DNA of 64,000 bases from an uncultured Agathobacter sp. Its GTDB lineage: Bacteria; Bacillota; Clostridia; Lachnospirales; Lachnospiraceae. The notes under the pieces are model-generated. The model was not told where the DNA came from, searched no databases, and saw nothing but the letters and a program-made list of their open reading frames with translations. The stretch lies in contig CAJUND010000018.1 in NCBI GenBank assembly GCA_910587655.1, positions 1 through 64,000 on the forward strand, given 5' to 3'. Of this stretch, positions 27,620-36,745 are shown one piece after another. A program made the translations under genes and the position numbers. The first letter of the stretch is position 1. The number at the start of each line of letters is the position of its first letter.

Positions 27620-29959
27620 ATGAGAAAAAGTTTTCTTCTTGCACGCGCCGATTTACGCAGGGCAAAAGGACAGACGCTGACGCTTTTTGTGCTGGTATTC
27701 CTGGCGGCGTTCATGCTGAACCTGTGGCTGGTGCTGTCCTTTGATTACAGGCAGAATTTTGACCGCTGCCATGACAGGCTGCATGCAGAACACGCAGTTT
27801 TTGTCATTTACGGAAACAGCACAGAAATGAACCGTTTTCTGGAGGATACGCTGAAAGCGGAAAAAGAAACCAGAGAGTATGCCCTTGATGAAACACTCTT
27901 TGAAGTCGGAAGCTTTGATTACCGGGGCAGCGAGCTTCGAAGTGCCTTTATATTTATGGATAAACAGACGGCGCTTTCCCGTCCGGTCGGAAAAGTTGAA
28001 ATGGTGGAATCGGGCATGGAAAAAAGCGGAATCTATATGCCCGTGTATTTTAAAACTGAGGATATCGCCGTTGGAAAAGAGATAGAAATTACCGTTGGCA
28101 GCCAGACCATAACCTATCCCATCTGCGGTTTTTTTAACAGCATTATGGCAGGTTCCAACAACTGCGGAATGATAGAGCTGGTGCTGACAAAGGACCGGTA
28201 TGACGAATTAAAAGAAGCCGGTTTTACACCGTCCACACTCTGTTCCGTCCGGATTCATGACAAGGAGCAGAGCGAACACTATGAGGCGGCGGTTAATAAA
28301 GCAGTGTCCGAAAAATATCCGGATGCCTGCGCGGCAAGCAATTCCTATCTGCTTGTTTCTACAAGCAGGTATATTTCGCAGATTATCTGTTCGGGAATTA
28401 TGTGTGCAATGGCATGCTTTATTCTTCTGATTGCATTTGTTGTGACGGCGTCAAATATAACAAATTATATTCAGGATAATATGAAAAATATCGGCGCACT
28501 GAAGGCGGTGGGGTATACAAGCCGGGAACTGGTTTTTTCGTTTTTATTCCGGTTTCTTGGAATTACTGTGGCGGCTGTTGTTTGCGGCATTGGGATTTCC
28601 TATGTGTGTTTTCCATATGTCAATACCCTGATGGTGGAACAGACAGGGATTCCGTATCAGGTGAAGTTTCTGCCGCATCTGGCGGTTTTTGCACTGTTTG
28701 CCATAAGCGGGGCGGTTGCAGCCGTTGTGTGGCTGTCCTCATGGAAGCTTAAAAACATCGAGCCGGTCACGGCGCTGCGTCAGGGAATCCATACACACAG
28801 CTTTAAACGGAATTTTGCCCCGCTGGAAAACACGAAGCTGCCGTTTCATTTTGCGCTTGCATTAAAAACGACATGTGAGGGAATCAGGGATAATATGATC
28901 GTCTGCATCACGATGTTTGTGCTGTCTTTAATTGTTGTTTTTTCAGGAGTGATGATAAGAAATGTAATTATGGATATGACACAGTTTATTTATCTGGTTG
29001 TGGGGGACATGGCGGACAGCCTGGTTTATGTCAGCGCAGACGCGGAGCAGGATTTTCTGCAGGAAATGCGGGCGGATGAACGGGTGGAAAAAGTTTATCT
29101 TTTTCACACCATGCAGGTCACGCATGAGGACGGGGCGCTTTTAACCGTTAGTTTAACAGATGATTTTTCCGATATCAATAACCAGAATATTGTCTGTTTG
29201 GGCAGGTGCCCGGAATATGAAAATGAAATTGCACTTGCTGCAAAATATGCAAAGGAACAAAAGCTTGGGATTGGAAATGAAATCACAATAGCGGTAAACG
29301 GAACAAAAGAAACATATGTCATCACCGGGCTTAACCAGAATAGTAATAATATGGGAAAAGACTGTCTGCTCACAAGGGCGGGTTATGAACGGATGGGAAA
29401 ACTCCGGGAAATGGGCTACAGCATGACTCTGAAAGCCGGTACGGATATTGATGCCTTTAACGCCCGCATAAAAAGCCGGTTCGGAGAAAATGTCATTCAG
29501 ATAGTAAATATGCATGCGCAGATTGAGAGTACCAGTACGGTGTATGTGACGCTGATAAAAATAATTGTGGCGGCAGTTTCCATACTGAGCATTATCATCA
29601 TTGTATTTGTGCTGCATCTGCTTGTAAAGACACTGCTGGGAAAAAAGAAGCAGGATTACGGAATCTTAAAGGCGCTTGGTTTTACGACCGGACAGCTTGT
29701 GGTTCAGACCGCGCTCTCCTTTATGCCTGCAGTGATTCTTTCCACAATGGTAAGTATTACTATCTGCTGTTTTATTATAAACCCGTTGATCGCATGGTTT
29801 TTAAGGGATCTTGGAATTGTGAAATGCACATTTGCCGTTCCGGTTCTGTTTATTTTTGCAGCCGCAGCCGCGCTGGTGCTGTTCGCATTTGCCGCAGCAT
29901 GCCTGATGTCATATAAAATTAAAAAAATTGCGCCTAAGACAATGCTGGCAAGGGAATAA
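27620..29959 (+). CDS. FtsX-family ABC permease (module A)
   Basis: The 779-residue protein has a first helix at about 20-40, a large extracytoplasmic domain, two FtsX three-helix bundles (about 265-400 and 655-770) and a second external domain (about 455-640). Typical FtsX segments are NIGALKAVGYTSRELVFSFL and DYGILKALGFTTGQLVVQTA. The start MRKSFLLARADLRRAKGQTL fits the family. An earlier in-frame ATG inside the ATPase gene was rejected. It is likely to detach or move a cell-wall-active peptide with the preceding ATPase. Confidence 0.9.
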   Translation: MRKSFLLARADLRRAKGQTLTLFVLVFLAAFMLNLWLVLSFDYRQNFDRCHDRLHAEHAVFVIYGNSTEMNRFLEDTLKAEKETREYALDETLFEVGSFDYRGSELRSAFIFMDKQTALSRPVGKVEMVESGMEKSGIYMPVYFKTEDIAVGKEIEITVGSQTITYPICGFFNSIMAGSNNCGMIELVLTKDRYDELKEAGFTPSTLCSVRIHDKEQSEHYEAAVNKAVSEKYPDACAASNSYLLVSTSRYISQIICSGIMCAMACFILLIAFVVTASNITNYIQDNMKNIGALKAVGYTSRELVFSFLFRFLGITVAAVVCGIGISYVCFPYVNTLMVEQTGIPYQVKFLPHLAVFALFAISGAVAAVVWLSSWKLKNIEPVTALRQGIHTHSFKRNFAPLENTKLPFHFALALKTTCEGIRDNMIVCITMFVLSLIVVFSGVMIRNVIMDMTQFIYLVVGDMADSLVYVSADAEQDFLQEMRADERVEKVYLFHTMQVTHEDGALLTVSLTDDFSDINNQNIVCLGRCPEYENEIALAAKYAKEQKLGIGNEITIAVNGTKETYVITGLNQNSNNMGKDCLLTRAGYERMGKLREMGYSMTLKAGTDIDAFNARIKSRFGENVIQIVNMHAQIESTSTVYVTLIKIIVAAVSILSIIIIVFVLHLLVKTLLGKKKQDYGILKALGFTTGQLVVQTALSFMPAVILSTMVSITICCFIINPLIAWFLRDLGIVKCTFAVPVLFIFAAAAALVLFAFAAACLMSYKIKKIAPKTMLARE

Positions 29960-29974
29960 ATTCCGGTATTTATC

Positions 29975-30003
29975 TTGACGTATTCTTTCCTTACTGTTAC
30001 GAT
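29975..30003 (+). promoter_or_regulatory. Promoter of the LRR gene pair
   Basis: TTGACG and TACGAT are separated by 17 bp, about 45 bp before the next start codon. Confidence 0.6.
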
Positions 30004-30047
30004 ATCAAAAAAGCAACAAAGCAGAAATAAGGAGAAAAATACAAAAT

Positions 30048-30569
30048 ATGAATTACTTTACATTTGAAGAGAACAAAAATGGTTATACGCTCACAGAATT
30101 TCTGGCAAAGGAGGATTCTTCGGTTACCAGCGTGGAAATTCCGTCCGCATATGAGGGAAAACCGGTGACCGCCATTGGAGACTGCGCATTTATCAGCGCC
30201 GGATACCTGACAGAGGTTAAAATACCGGACAGCGTTACAGATATTGGAATGGAAACATTTTCCGAGTGCAGCAGTCTTGCTTCCATTGAACTGCCCGGAC
30301 AGATTACGGAGATTCCGGATGAATGCTTTTCCGCATGCAGGTCGCTGAAAAGGGTGGTAATTCCGGATAAAGTAACAGAAATCGGGGAATATGCGTTTAA
30401 TTCCTGCAAGTCACTGGAAGAGGTGGTTCTTCCGGCAGGCATTCAATCCATCGGACCGGGGGCATTTTCCAATAACCCGGAACTTAAAACCGTGAATATT
30501 CCGGGCGGCGATATTAATATCGCTGACAGTGCATTTAACAACTGTCCGAAGCTGGTATTAAATCAATGA
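30048..30569 (+). CDS. Small leucine-rich-repeat protein (BspA/LRR_5 type)
   Basis: The 173-residue protein consists of about five repeats of roughly 23 residues with the pattern V(x)IPDxVTxIGxxAFxxCxSLxxV (for example VKIPDSVTDIGMETFSECSS and VVIPDKVTEIGEYAFNSCKS). These match Treponema/BspA-type LRRs. It has no signal peptide or membrane segment, so unlike most BspA proteins it appears to be cytoplasmic. The stop overlaps the next start by four bases (ATGA). Function unknown; a protein-binding scaffold is plausible. Confidence 0.85.
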   Translation: MNYFTFEENKNGYTLTEFLAKEDSSVTSVEIPSAYEGKPVTAIGDCAFISAGYLTEVKIPDSVTDIGMETFSECSSLASIELPGQITEIPDECFSACRSLKRVVIPDKVTEIGEYAFNSCKSLEEVVLPAGIQSIGPGAFSNNPELKTVNIPGGDINIADSAFNNCPKLVLNQ

Positions 30570-31138
30570 ATCACAGACATTACGCGTGGGACTGTATCCA
30601 TGAACTGGAAGGACAGAAATTATTAAGCATACCGGAAAAAGAAGCGCTGTGCGAAAAGATTTCCCGCACCGTAAACAGACCGTCCGCTGCGCTTGTTGTT
30701 CTGGTAAAAGTCCTTCCGTTTTTCGCGGTGGTTCTGCTGTTTGCCGGACTGAAACTGACGGAGACCACAGTGCTTGGCTGGGGAGTCCTTATCATAGCCA
30801 TCTGTTATCTTGCGGCGGCATTATTTTTATATCTGGTAAAAGAAGTCTGGGTATATGACCGCTGGAAGGAAACCAGTAAAACTATTATGAAACAGGATGT
30901 GTATGCCGTCCCGGTGGAAGCCGGGCAGGTATGGGAAGCAGGCGATAAAACCGGAGGATACCTGCTTACCATCCGGTATACCGCAGACGAGGACTTTGCC
31001 GATATTTACCGGATCCCGGAGGAAACGTATCAAAAAATGGACGGCGGGAAGCTGGTCTGCTATTACTATAAGGGTGCCAGGGAAAAATATAAAGGACCTT
31101 ATAAAATATTTTATATTGATATCGTACCGGTTTCATAG
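30566..31138 (+). CDS. Membrane protein of unknown function
   Basis: The 190-residue protein has an N-terminal cytoplasmic helical part (ELEGQKLLSIPEKEALCEKI) and two adjacent membrane helices (about 41-60 and 68-90). A C-terminal beta-rich cytoplasmic domain follows (LLTIRYTADEDFADIYRIPE, KIFYIDIVPVS). No family is recognised. Translational coupling to the LRR gene suggests that the two act together. Confidence 0.7.
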   Translation: MNHRHYAWDCIHELEGQKLLSIPEKEALCEKISRTVNRPSAALVVLVKVLPFFAVVLLFAGLKLTETTVLGWGVLIIAICYLAAALFLYLVKEVWVYDRWKETSKTIMKQDVYAVPVEAGQVWEAGDKTGGYLLTIRYTADEDFADIYRIPEETYQKMDGGKLVCYYYKGAREKYKGPYKIFYIDIVPVS

Positions 31139-31232
31139 AGGCAGGAAAAATAAAATAAATACAGTTTCCTTTGGCAGGTAAATGTAGTATACTATGATTG
31201 TAAGAAAATCTTATTTAAAAGGATGGTGCATT

Positions 31233-31514
31233 ATGGGAAATCTTATCACAGATATTACGGCACTTTCGTCACGCGGACAGGTGGTATTGCCGAAGGCAAT
31301 CAGAGATAAATTATCGCTTACACCGGGATCCAGACTTATGGTGTTTAGTGATGGTGACAATATTTTGTTAAAACCAATTAAACAGCCGGATATTTCAGAA
31401 TTCAGTTCCCTGGTTGAAGAGACTCGGAAATGGGCGAAAGATGTTGGTATGACAGAAGAAGATATTGACGAAGCAGTCAAATCAGTCAGGAAAACCAGGA
31501 GAGTGGACAGATGA
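31233..31514 (+). CDS. AbrB/MazE-type antitoxin
   Basis: The 93-residue protein has an N-terminal SpoVT/AbrB swapped-hairpin DNA-binding domain (TALSSRGQVVLPKAIRDKLS, PGSRLMVFSDGDNILLKPI). Its helical C-terminus would bind the toxin. The ATG was chosen over one 13 codons upstream, with AAAAGGA as the likely ribosome-binding site. It overlaps the PIN gene by four bases. Autoregulation is expected for such pairs. Confidence 0.88.
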   Translation: MGNLITDITALSSRGQVVLPKAIRDKLSLTPGSRLMVFSDGDNILLKPIKQPDISEFSSLVEETRKWAKDVGMTEEDIDEAVKSVRKTRRVDR

Positions 31515-31924
31515 GAATAGTAATTGATACAAATGTAATAGCTTCTGCTCTTTTTTTTGGTGGAAAACCCGGAAAGCTGATAGAGTTACTGATAAACAAA
31601 AAGTTGTATTCCTATGTTACTCGGGAAATATTAGAGGAATACGAAGAGACGATAGCATATCTTCAAAATAAATATAGCGGTAAAAACATATCTGTTCCTT
31701 TGTCCCATATTATTTCTGCGTGTAAAATGACTGAGGAAAGAACAAAAGTACGAATATGCAGAGATCCTGATGATGATAAATTTATTTCATGTGCTATTGA
31801 TGCAGAATGTTTATATATTGTAAGCGGTGACAAGGATTTGCTTGAAATAGAAATGTATAAAGATGTGAAAATTTTAACAGTATCTAATTTTCTCGAGAAT
31901 GTTTATAAGGAATGTGAGTTTTAA
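31511..31924 (+). CDS. PIN-domain ribonuclease toxin
   Basis: The 137-residue PIN protein has the acidic residues of the family: Asp6 in MRIVIDTNVIASAL, Glu in REILEEYEE, then DPDDDKFISCAI and VSGDKDLLEI. It resembles the COG1569 group of putative VapC-like toxins, which are metal-dependent RNases. It is the second gene of the AbrB-PIN pair, located between ABC module A and a PhoPR-like pair. Confidence 0.87.
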   Translation: MRIVIDTNVIASALFFGGKPGKLIELLINKKLYSYVTREILEEYEETIAYLQNKYSGKNISVPLSHIISACKMTEERTKVRICRDPDDDKFISCAIDAECLYIVSGDKDLLEIEMYKDVKILTVSNFLENVYKECEF

Positions 31925-32100
31925 ATTCAAAAATAGTCTAAAGCCTTAATTCTGGGCATTACTCAAAACAGTTTTTAAATTTTATAAGGTAACGATTTAA
32001 GCTTGTTACAAAAGTGAACTTCGCAGAAAAAAACGGGAAGCTTGCGATGGAGCCCAAAAAGCAATATACTATTGTTATTGCTGCATATAATATGCAGTAC

Positions 32101-32134
32101 CGGTCTGTCTGCAATGCAGATACTGCGCAGACCG
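32101..32134 (+). other. Stem-loop in the leader of the PhoP-like regulator
   Basis: CGGTCTG pairs with CAGACCG, and TCTGC with GCAGA inside, about 30 bp before the regulator start. There is no T-run, so it is an operator-like or transcript-stabilising structure rather than a terminator. The remaining 238-bp gap after the PIN gene is AT-rich and shows no gene. Confidence 0.5.
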
Positions 32135-32162
32135 ATGTTCAGATGAGGGGGAGCATCAGAAG

Positions 32163-32837
32163 ATGATTTACTGTGTAGAGGACGACAGTGCAGTCCGTGA
32201 ATTAGTAATATACACACTCCATGCCACAGGCTTTGAAGCCCAGGGCTTTCCGGACGGGAAAGCCTTCTGGGAGGCAGTGGAAAAAGAAGAACCGGAACTG
32301 GTTTTGCTTGATATTATGCTTCCCGGCGAGGACGGGATTTCAATATTAAAAAGGCTGCGTTCTCGAAAACACGGTGCCGGTATTCCGGTGATTATGGCGA
32401 CGGCAAAAGGGACAGAATTTGACAAGGTAACCGGGCTGGACCTGGGAGCGGACGATTATCTGGCGAAACCGTTTGGCATGATGGAAATGGTTTCCCGTAT
32501 CCGGGCAGTACTCCGCCGCACAAAAAAGTCAGGGGATGTTCATATTCTTCGCATGGGACGGCTGGAAGTGAACATGGACGAGCATACGGTCTGCTCGGCG
32601 GGAACACAGGTTGTTCTGACGCTTAAGGAATATGAACTGCTTAAAACATTTATGGAGCATCCGAAGCGGGCGTTTACCAGGGACCAGCTTCTGGAACAGA
32701 TCTGGGAGGCTGGCTATGCCGTGGAAACCAGGACAGTTGACGTTCATGTGGCGTCGCTGCGCACCAAGCTCGGAGACTGCGGGGAATATATTAAAACAGT
32801 GCGCGGTGTGGGATACCGTATGGAGGAAACCGAATGA
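32163..32837 (+). CDS. OmpR/PhoB-family response regulator
   Basis: The 224-residue protein has receiver Asp50 (LVLLDIMLPGEDGI), the GADDYLAKPFGMMEMVSRI segment and a winged-helix domain ending in YIKTVRGVGYRMEE. It overlaps the start of the kinase gene by four bases. The sequence style is that of PhoP/PhoB-type regulators, and the cognate kinase has a PhoR-like layout. No phosphate transport genes lie nearby, so the stimulus is open. Confidence 0.9.
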   Translation: MIYCVEDDSAVRELVIYTLHATGFEAQGFPDGKAFWEAVEKEEPELVLLDIMLPGEDGISILKRLRSRKHGAGIPVIMATAKGTEFDKVTGLDLGADDYLAKPFGMMEMVSRIRAVLRRTKKSGDVHILRMGRLEVNMDEHTVCSAGTQVVLTLKEYELLKTFMEHPKRAFTRDQLLEQIWEAGYAVETRTVDVHVASLRTKLGDCGEYIKTVRGVGYRMEETE

Positions 32838-34489
32838 CAAAACGTATTTTCCACTCAATCTGTCTGGTGGCGCTTATCGTGTTTTTTTCCTCTGTCATAT
32901 TAATTATGGGGGTTTTATACAGTTATTTTTCCGATGTACAGCAGAGCCAGTTAAAAATGCAGACAGAGCTTGCGGCACAGGGGGTATCCAAAAGCGGGCC
33001 GGACTATTTTGACAATCTGGAAGCGGCGGATTTCCGTATTACATGGATTGGCCGGAACGGAAAAGTACTTTATGACAGTGAGTCGGACATGGAACAGATG
33101 GAAAACCATTTACAGCGCGAAGAGATTCAGGAGGCATGTGAAAAAGGTTACGGGGAAAGCCGGCGGTATTCCGTGACGCTGATGGAACGCAGGCTTTATG
33201 CGGCGAAACTTCTGGGCGATGGAACCATTCTGCGGCTTTCGGTTGCACAGACTGCGATTTTAACACTGCTGCTTGGCATGATACAGCCGGTCTGCATTGT
33301 GTTCCTTACGGCAGTTGTCCTTTCGGTTGTGCTTGCCGTCCGGCTTACCCGTAATATTGTAAAACCGCTAAATGAACTGAATCTTGACCGGCCGCTGGGC
33401 AACCGGGAATATGATGAAATTACCCCGCTTTTAAAGCGGATCGACAGCCAGCAGAGACAGTTAAAGTGCCAGGAATCTATCCTTTCTGAAAAGAAAAGGG
33501 AGCTGGATACAATCATTCACAGTATGAAAGAGGGGATGATACTTTTAAACCGGAAAGGGGAAATTATAAGTATCAATCCTGCGGCTGTAAAGATATTAAA
33601 TACAGACAGCCTCTGTGTGGGAACGGACATCCGGAAATTAAACTGCAGTCCGGGTTTTCAGGAAATAATAGAAAAAGCGCTGGAAGGGGAACGGACAGAA
33701 CGGACGCTGGCGCTTCCGGAAGGAAATTACCAGCTGGATGCAAATCCTGTGGTATCCGGCACACAGGTTTCGGGTGCCGCAGTTTTGCTTTTTGATGTTA
33801 CGGAAAAAGAAAAGGCAGAGCAGATGCGGCGGGAATTTACCGCAAATGTTTCCCATGAGCTGAAAACACCGCTCCATGCGATTTCCGGTTATGCGGAGCT
33901 TTTGAAAAATAATATGGTTGAAAGTAAGGACGTGGGGCATTTTGCGGGGAAAATCTATGCCGAGGCACAGCGCATGGTACAGCTTGTGGAGGATATCATC
34001 AGCCTTTCCCATCTGGACGAGGGGGCAAAGGAACTGCAGCAGGAAGAGACTGACCTTTATGCGCTGGCACAGGAGGTATGTCACAGCTTACAGCCGCAGG
34101 CGCTGCAGCAGGGCGTAACCCTTAAGCTGGAAGGAGTGTCTGCTGTGGTAAAAGGAATCCCGCAGCTTCTGCGTGGAATCCTCTGCAATCTTGTGGACAA
34201 TGCAGTCAAATACAACCATGCAGGAGGAACGGCAGTTGTAACAATTTCAGAAAATGAACAGTTCGTGACGCTTTCCGTACGCGATACCGGAATCGGCATT
34301 GATGCAGAACACCAGGAGCGGATTTTTGAGCGTTTTTACCGTGTGGACAAAAGCCGTTCGAGGGAAGCAGGGGGCACGGGACTGGGACTGTCAATTGTCA
34401 GGCATGCTGCAAAGATACATCATGCGCGCATAGATTTGCAGAGCTCTCCGGGTGTGGGAACGGTTATTTCCGTCAGTTTTCCCAGGTAA
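32834..34489 (+). CDS. PhoR-like sensor histidine kinase with PAS domain
   Basis: The 551-residue kinase has membrane helices at about 9-31 and 140-170 flanking an extracytoplasmic sensor of about 110 residues. A short HAMP-like linker follows, then a PAS domain (about 225-325, MKEGMILLNRKGEIISINPA). HisKA has phospho-acceptor His341 in ANVSHELKTPLHAISG. The ATPase domain carries NLVDNAVKYNHAGG, DTGIGIDAEHQERIFERFYR and GGTGLGLSIV. The layout is that of PhoR/WalK-type kinases. Confidence 0.92.
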   Translation: MTKRIFHSICLVALIVFFSSVILIMGVLYSYFSDVQQSQLKMQTELAAQGVSKSGPDYFDNLEAADFRITWIGRNGKVLYDSESDMEQMENHLQREEIQEACEKGYGESRRYSVTLMERRLYAAKLLGDGTILRLSVAQTAILTLLLGMIQPVCIVFLTAVVLSVVLAVRLTRNIVKPLNELNLDRPLGNREYDEITPLLKRIDSQQRQLKCQESILSEKKRELDTIIHSMKEGMILLNRKGEIISINPAAVKILNTDSLCVGTDIRKLNCSPGFQEIIEKALEGERTERTLALPEGNYQLDANPVVSGTQVSGAAVLLFDVTEKEKAEQMRREFTANVSHELKTPLHAISGYAELLKNNMVESKDVGHFAGKIYAEAQRMVQLVEDIISLSHLDEGAKELQQEETDLYALAQEVCHSLQPQALQQGVTLKLEGVSAVVKGIPQLLRGILCNLVDNAVKYNHAGGTAVVTISENEQFVTLSVRDTGIGIDAEHQERIFERFYRVDKSRSREAGGTGLGLSIVRHAAKIHHARIDLQSSPGVGTVISVSFPR

Positions 34490-34545
34490 GAAAAGGGCAG
34501 AAGATATATGATAAATAAAATGGGTTACAGAGGAGGCAGGATGGA

Positions 34546-35232
34546 ATGCGCAGAAAAATTTTAATCGTGGATGATGATGCGGACTTATCCGAAATTATAG
34601 CGGATATGCTGGAAGATTACGGTTATCATGTGACAAAGGCCGGGGATGCCGGCGCTGCATTTTCACTGCTTGCAGAGCAGCATTTTCATCTTGTTTTACT
34701 GGATATCAATCTTCCGGATGGTACCGGTTTTGAGCTGTGCCGGGAACTGAGGGAGGTATCGACGGTACCGGTGATATTTGCAAGCGCAAGAACGAGTGAA
34801 ACGGACCGTATTACAGGCTTTGATACCGGCGGGGATGATTACATTCCTAAGCCGTATTCCATGAAGGAACTTCTTTCCAGGGTAAATGCATGTATCCGCC
34901 GTACCTATGGGTTTACGGAGCAGGAAGAAACCGTTGAGTTTGGTGATGTGGAAGTGAACCTGGCAGCAAGAACCGTTACAAAAGGAAAAGAAATATGTTC
35001 CCTTTCCCTGAAGGAATTTGACCTGCTTGCCTGCCTCTGCAGACATAAAAACACTGCCGTTTCCAAAGAAAAATTAATTACGGAAGTCTGGGGGACGTTT
35101 TCGCTGGTCGAGCCGTCCACCCTGACAGTCCATATCCGCTGGCTCCGTGAAAAAATCGAGGATAACCCGGCAGAACCGGACTATATAAAAACGGTATATA
35201 AGGTGGGGTACATGCTGGAGGTGAAAGAGTGA
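34546..35232 (+). CDS. OmpR-family response regulator (module B)
   Basis: The 228-residue protein has receiver Asp53 (LLDINLPDGTGFELCRELRE). It has the same SARTSxTDxI..GGDDYI..KPYS signature as the module A regulator, and a winged helix ending in YIKTVYKVGYMLE. It is followed by the kinase with a four-base overlap, by a small minus-strand gene, and by an ATPase-FtsX pair. The order and the shared motif mark module B as a paralogue of module A. Confidence 0.92.
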   Translation: MRRKILIVDDDADLSEIIADMLEDYGYHVTKAGDAGAAFSLLAEQHFHLVLLDINLPDGTGFELCRELREVSTVPVIFASARTSETDRITGFDTGGDDYIPKPYSMKELLSRVNACIRRTYGFTEQEETVEFGDVEVNLAARTVTKGKEICSLSLKEFDLLACLCRHKNTAVSKEKLITEVWGTFSLVEPSTLTVHIRWLREKIEDNPAEPDYIKTVYKVGYMLEVKE

Positions 35233-36374
35233 AACGCAGACTGGCAATTGTTTCTTTATTGTTTTCTATTATGATTTTACTGCCTGCAGGCATATTTTTT
35301 TATGGGACAAAAAACGCTGGGCCGGAGGATATCAGGGCGCAGCAGGTACTGGCAGTAAACGAGATGGAACAGCTTGCAAAAAAGGGTGAAATAAAAAAGA
35401 TGCAGGAAAAATCTGCGGAATTACAGAATGACCTGCGCTCTGCAGAAACAGAAGCTGCAGGCGGGGATGTCCGTTATCTCCTTTTTGGCGCTGCGGCGGC
35501 TGTTTATACCGGAATCATTTTCTGCTATATTTATGTTTCCATTCTCCGCCCGTTTGATAAAATGAAAATCTTTGCAAAAGAAATCGCGCAGGGGAATTTT
35601 GACCTGCCGCTGGCGTATGAACGCTCCAATTATTTCGGTGATTTTACATGGGCATTTGACAGTATGCGCAAAGAAATTACAAGGGCGCGCTCCTGCGAAA
35701 AGGAGGCGGTGGAGAATAACAAAACAGTGATTGCTACGCTTTCCCACGATATCAAAACGCCCATAGCATCATTGCGCGCCTACGCGGAGGGGCTGGAAGC
35801 AAACATGGACAGCTCGGCGGAAAAACGGGAAAAATATATTTCCGTCATTATTCGAAAATGTGATGAAGTTGCAGGCCTTACCAACGACCTGTTTTTACAT
35901 TCCATATCCAGTCTGGACAGGCTGGAAATTTCCATGGAAACCTTTGAACTTTGCGGATTTTTACGCGCAGCAGTCAGTGAAATTACAGTAAATGAACAGA
36001 CCGTCCGTCTGACGCTTCCCGCTGAAAAAATTATGGTTTCTGCCGATAAAAACCGTCTGCTGCAGGTATGCGAAAATATCATAAACAATGCTGCAAAATA
36101 TGCCGGTTCACCGCTTGATTTATCCGTAACGCAAAACGGGGACAGCGTGCAGATGAAATTTCGCGATTATGGAAACGGAATACCCGATGAAGACCTGCCG
36201 TTTGTTTTCGACAAATTTTACCGCGGGAAAAACTGCGGAAACAGACAGGGCTGTGGGCTGGGGCTTTACATTGTAAAATATATCGTGGAAAAAATGGACG
36301 GAAAAGTTTTTCTGCACAGTTACCGGGACGGGCTGGAGGTTACCGTGGAGCTGCCGGCTGCACGTTGCAGATAA
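35229..36374 (+). CDS. Sensor histidine kinase (module B)
   Basis: The 381-residue kinase has membrane helices at about 5-25 and 84-105 with a short extracytoplasmic loop of about 57 residues. A HAMP-like IAQGNFDLPLAYERSNYFGD precedes HisKA with His173 in ATLSHDIKTPIASL. The ATPase domain has ENIINNAAKYAG, DYGNGIPDEDLPF and GCGLGLYIVKYIV. The GNxDxPL...R(S/G)NxFG linker is nearly the same as in the module A kinase. It starts at GTG within the regulator's last codons. Confidence 0.9.
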   Translation: MKRRLAIVSLLFSIMILLPAGIFFYGTKNAGPEDIRAQQVLAVNEMEQLAKKGEIKKMQEKSAELQNDLRSAETEAAGGDVRYLLFGAAAAVYTGIIFCYIYVSILRPFDKMKIFAKEIAQGNFDLPLAYERSNYFGDFTWAFDSMRKEITRARSCEKEAVENNKTVIATLSHDIKTPIASLRAYAEGLEANMDSSAEKREKYISVIIRKCDEVAGLTNDLFLHSISSLDRLEISMETFELCGFLRAAVSEITVNEQTVRLTLPAEKIMVSADKNRLLQVCENIINNAAKYAGSPLDLSVTQNGDSVQMKFRDYGNGIPDEDLPFVFDKFYRGKNCGNRQGCGLGLYIVKYIVEKMDGKVFLHSYRDGLEVTVELPAARCR

Positions 36375-36411
36375 ACAGCGGCAGTCCGTCTTACGGCAGG
36401 ATTAAAATGTT

Positions 36412-36582
36412 TCAGCCATCCTGGCATTTTTTGGATACCGGGTATCCGTTTCCCTGGCTGTCCGTGGTAAGATTGTTTGGCTGCTGCTTTTTGAAACGAT
36501 TCTCCCTGTCATTGATAATGCCGCTTTCCCATGCGCCTTTCGGGGCAGTGGCTATACTTTTCTTTTTGTCTGTTACTTTCAT
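36412..36582 (-). CDS. 56-residue hydrophilic protein, unknown
   Basis: This short frame has an excellent AGGAGG site five bases before its ATG. It begins MKVTDKKKSIATAPKGAWES and ends GYPVSKKCQDG, with a single Cys near the end. It has no membrane segment and no recognised domain. It is transcribed against both module B neighbours, in the place that the RelE pair takes in module A. It could be a small regulator, a peptide precursor or an immunity-type peptide; none is supported beyond its position. A palindrome (GGATACCGGGTATCC) lies inside the frame. Confidence 0.6.
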   Translation of the reverse strand: MKVTDKKKSIATAPKGAWESGIINDRENRFKKQQPNNLTTDSQGNGYPVSKKCQDG

Positions 36583-36675
36583 AGTGTCCTCCTGATTTTT
36601 TATAAAAAATAGTATAACCGGAAAGTGCTATAATATACGGTTTCCTGAAATACACAGGGATATAGGGGTATTTCC

Positions 36676-36708
36676 TTAAGGACTCCTTAATATCTTTTCT
36701 GCTACAAT
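36676..36708 (+). promoter_or_regulatory. Direct-repeat operator and promoter of the module B transporter
   Basis: TTAAGGACTCC and TTAATATC begin 11 bp apart. The second TTAA is 16 bp before the -10 TACAAT, exactly as the last TTAA is spaced from TAAGAT in module A. No good -35 is present, so activation by the adjacent OmpR-type regulator is likely. Confidence 0.7.
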
Positions 36709-36745
36709 CCATTTAACATTCCAAAAGAAGGAGGAACACTGTAAA

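Noticed and set aside
32101..32134. Stem-loop before the PhoP-like gene as an intrinsic terminator
   Set aside because: No T-run follows on either strand.
36365..36595. A 76-codon plus-strand frame (MQINSGSPSYGRIKMF...) between kinase and operator
   Set aside because: It begins inside the end of the kinase gene without a ribosome-binding site and is the antisense of the minus-strand 56-codon frame, which has an ideal AGGAGG.
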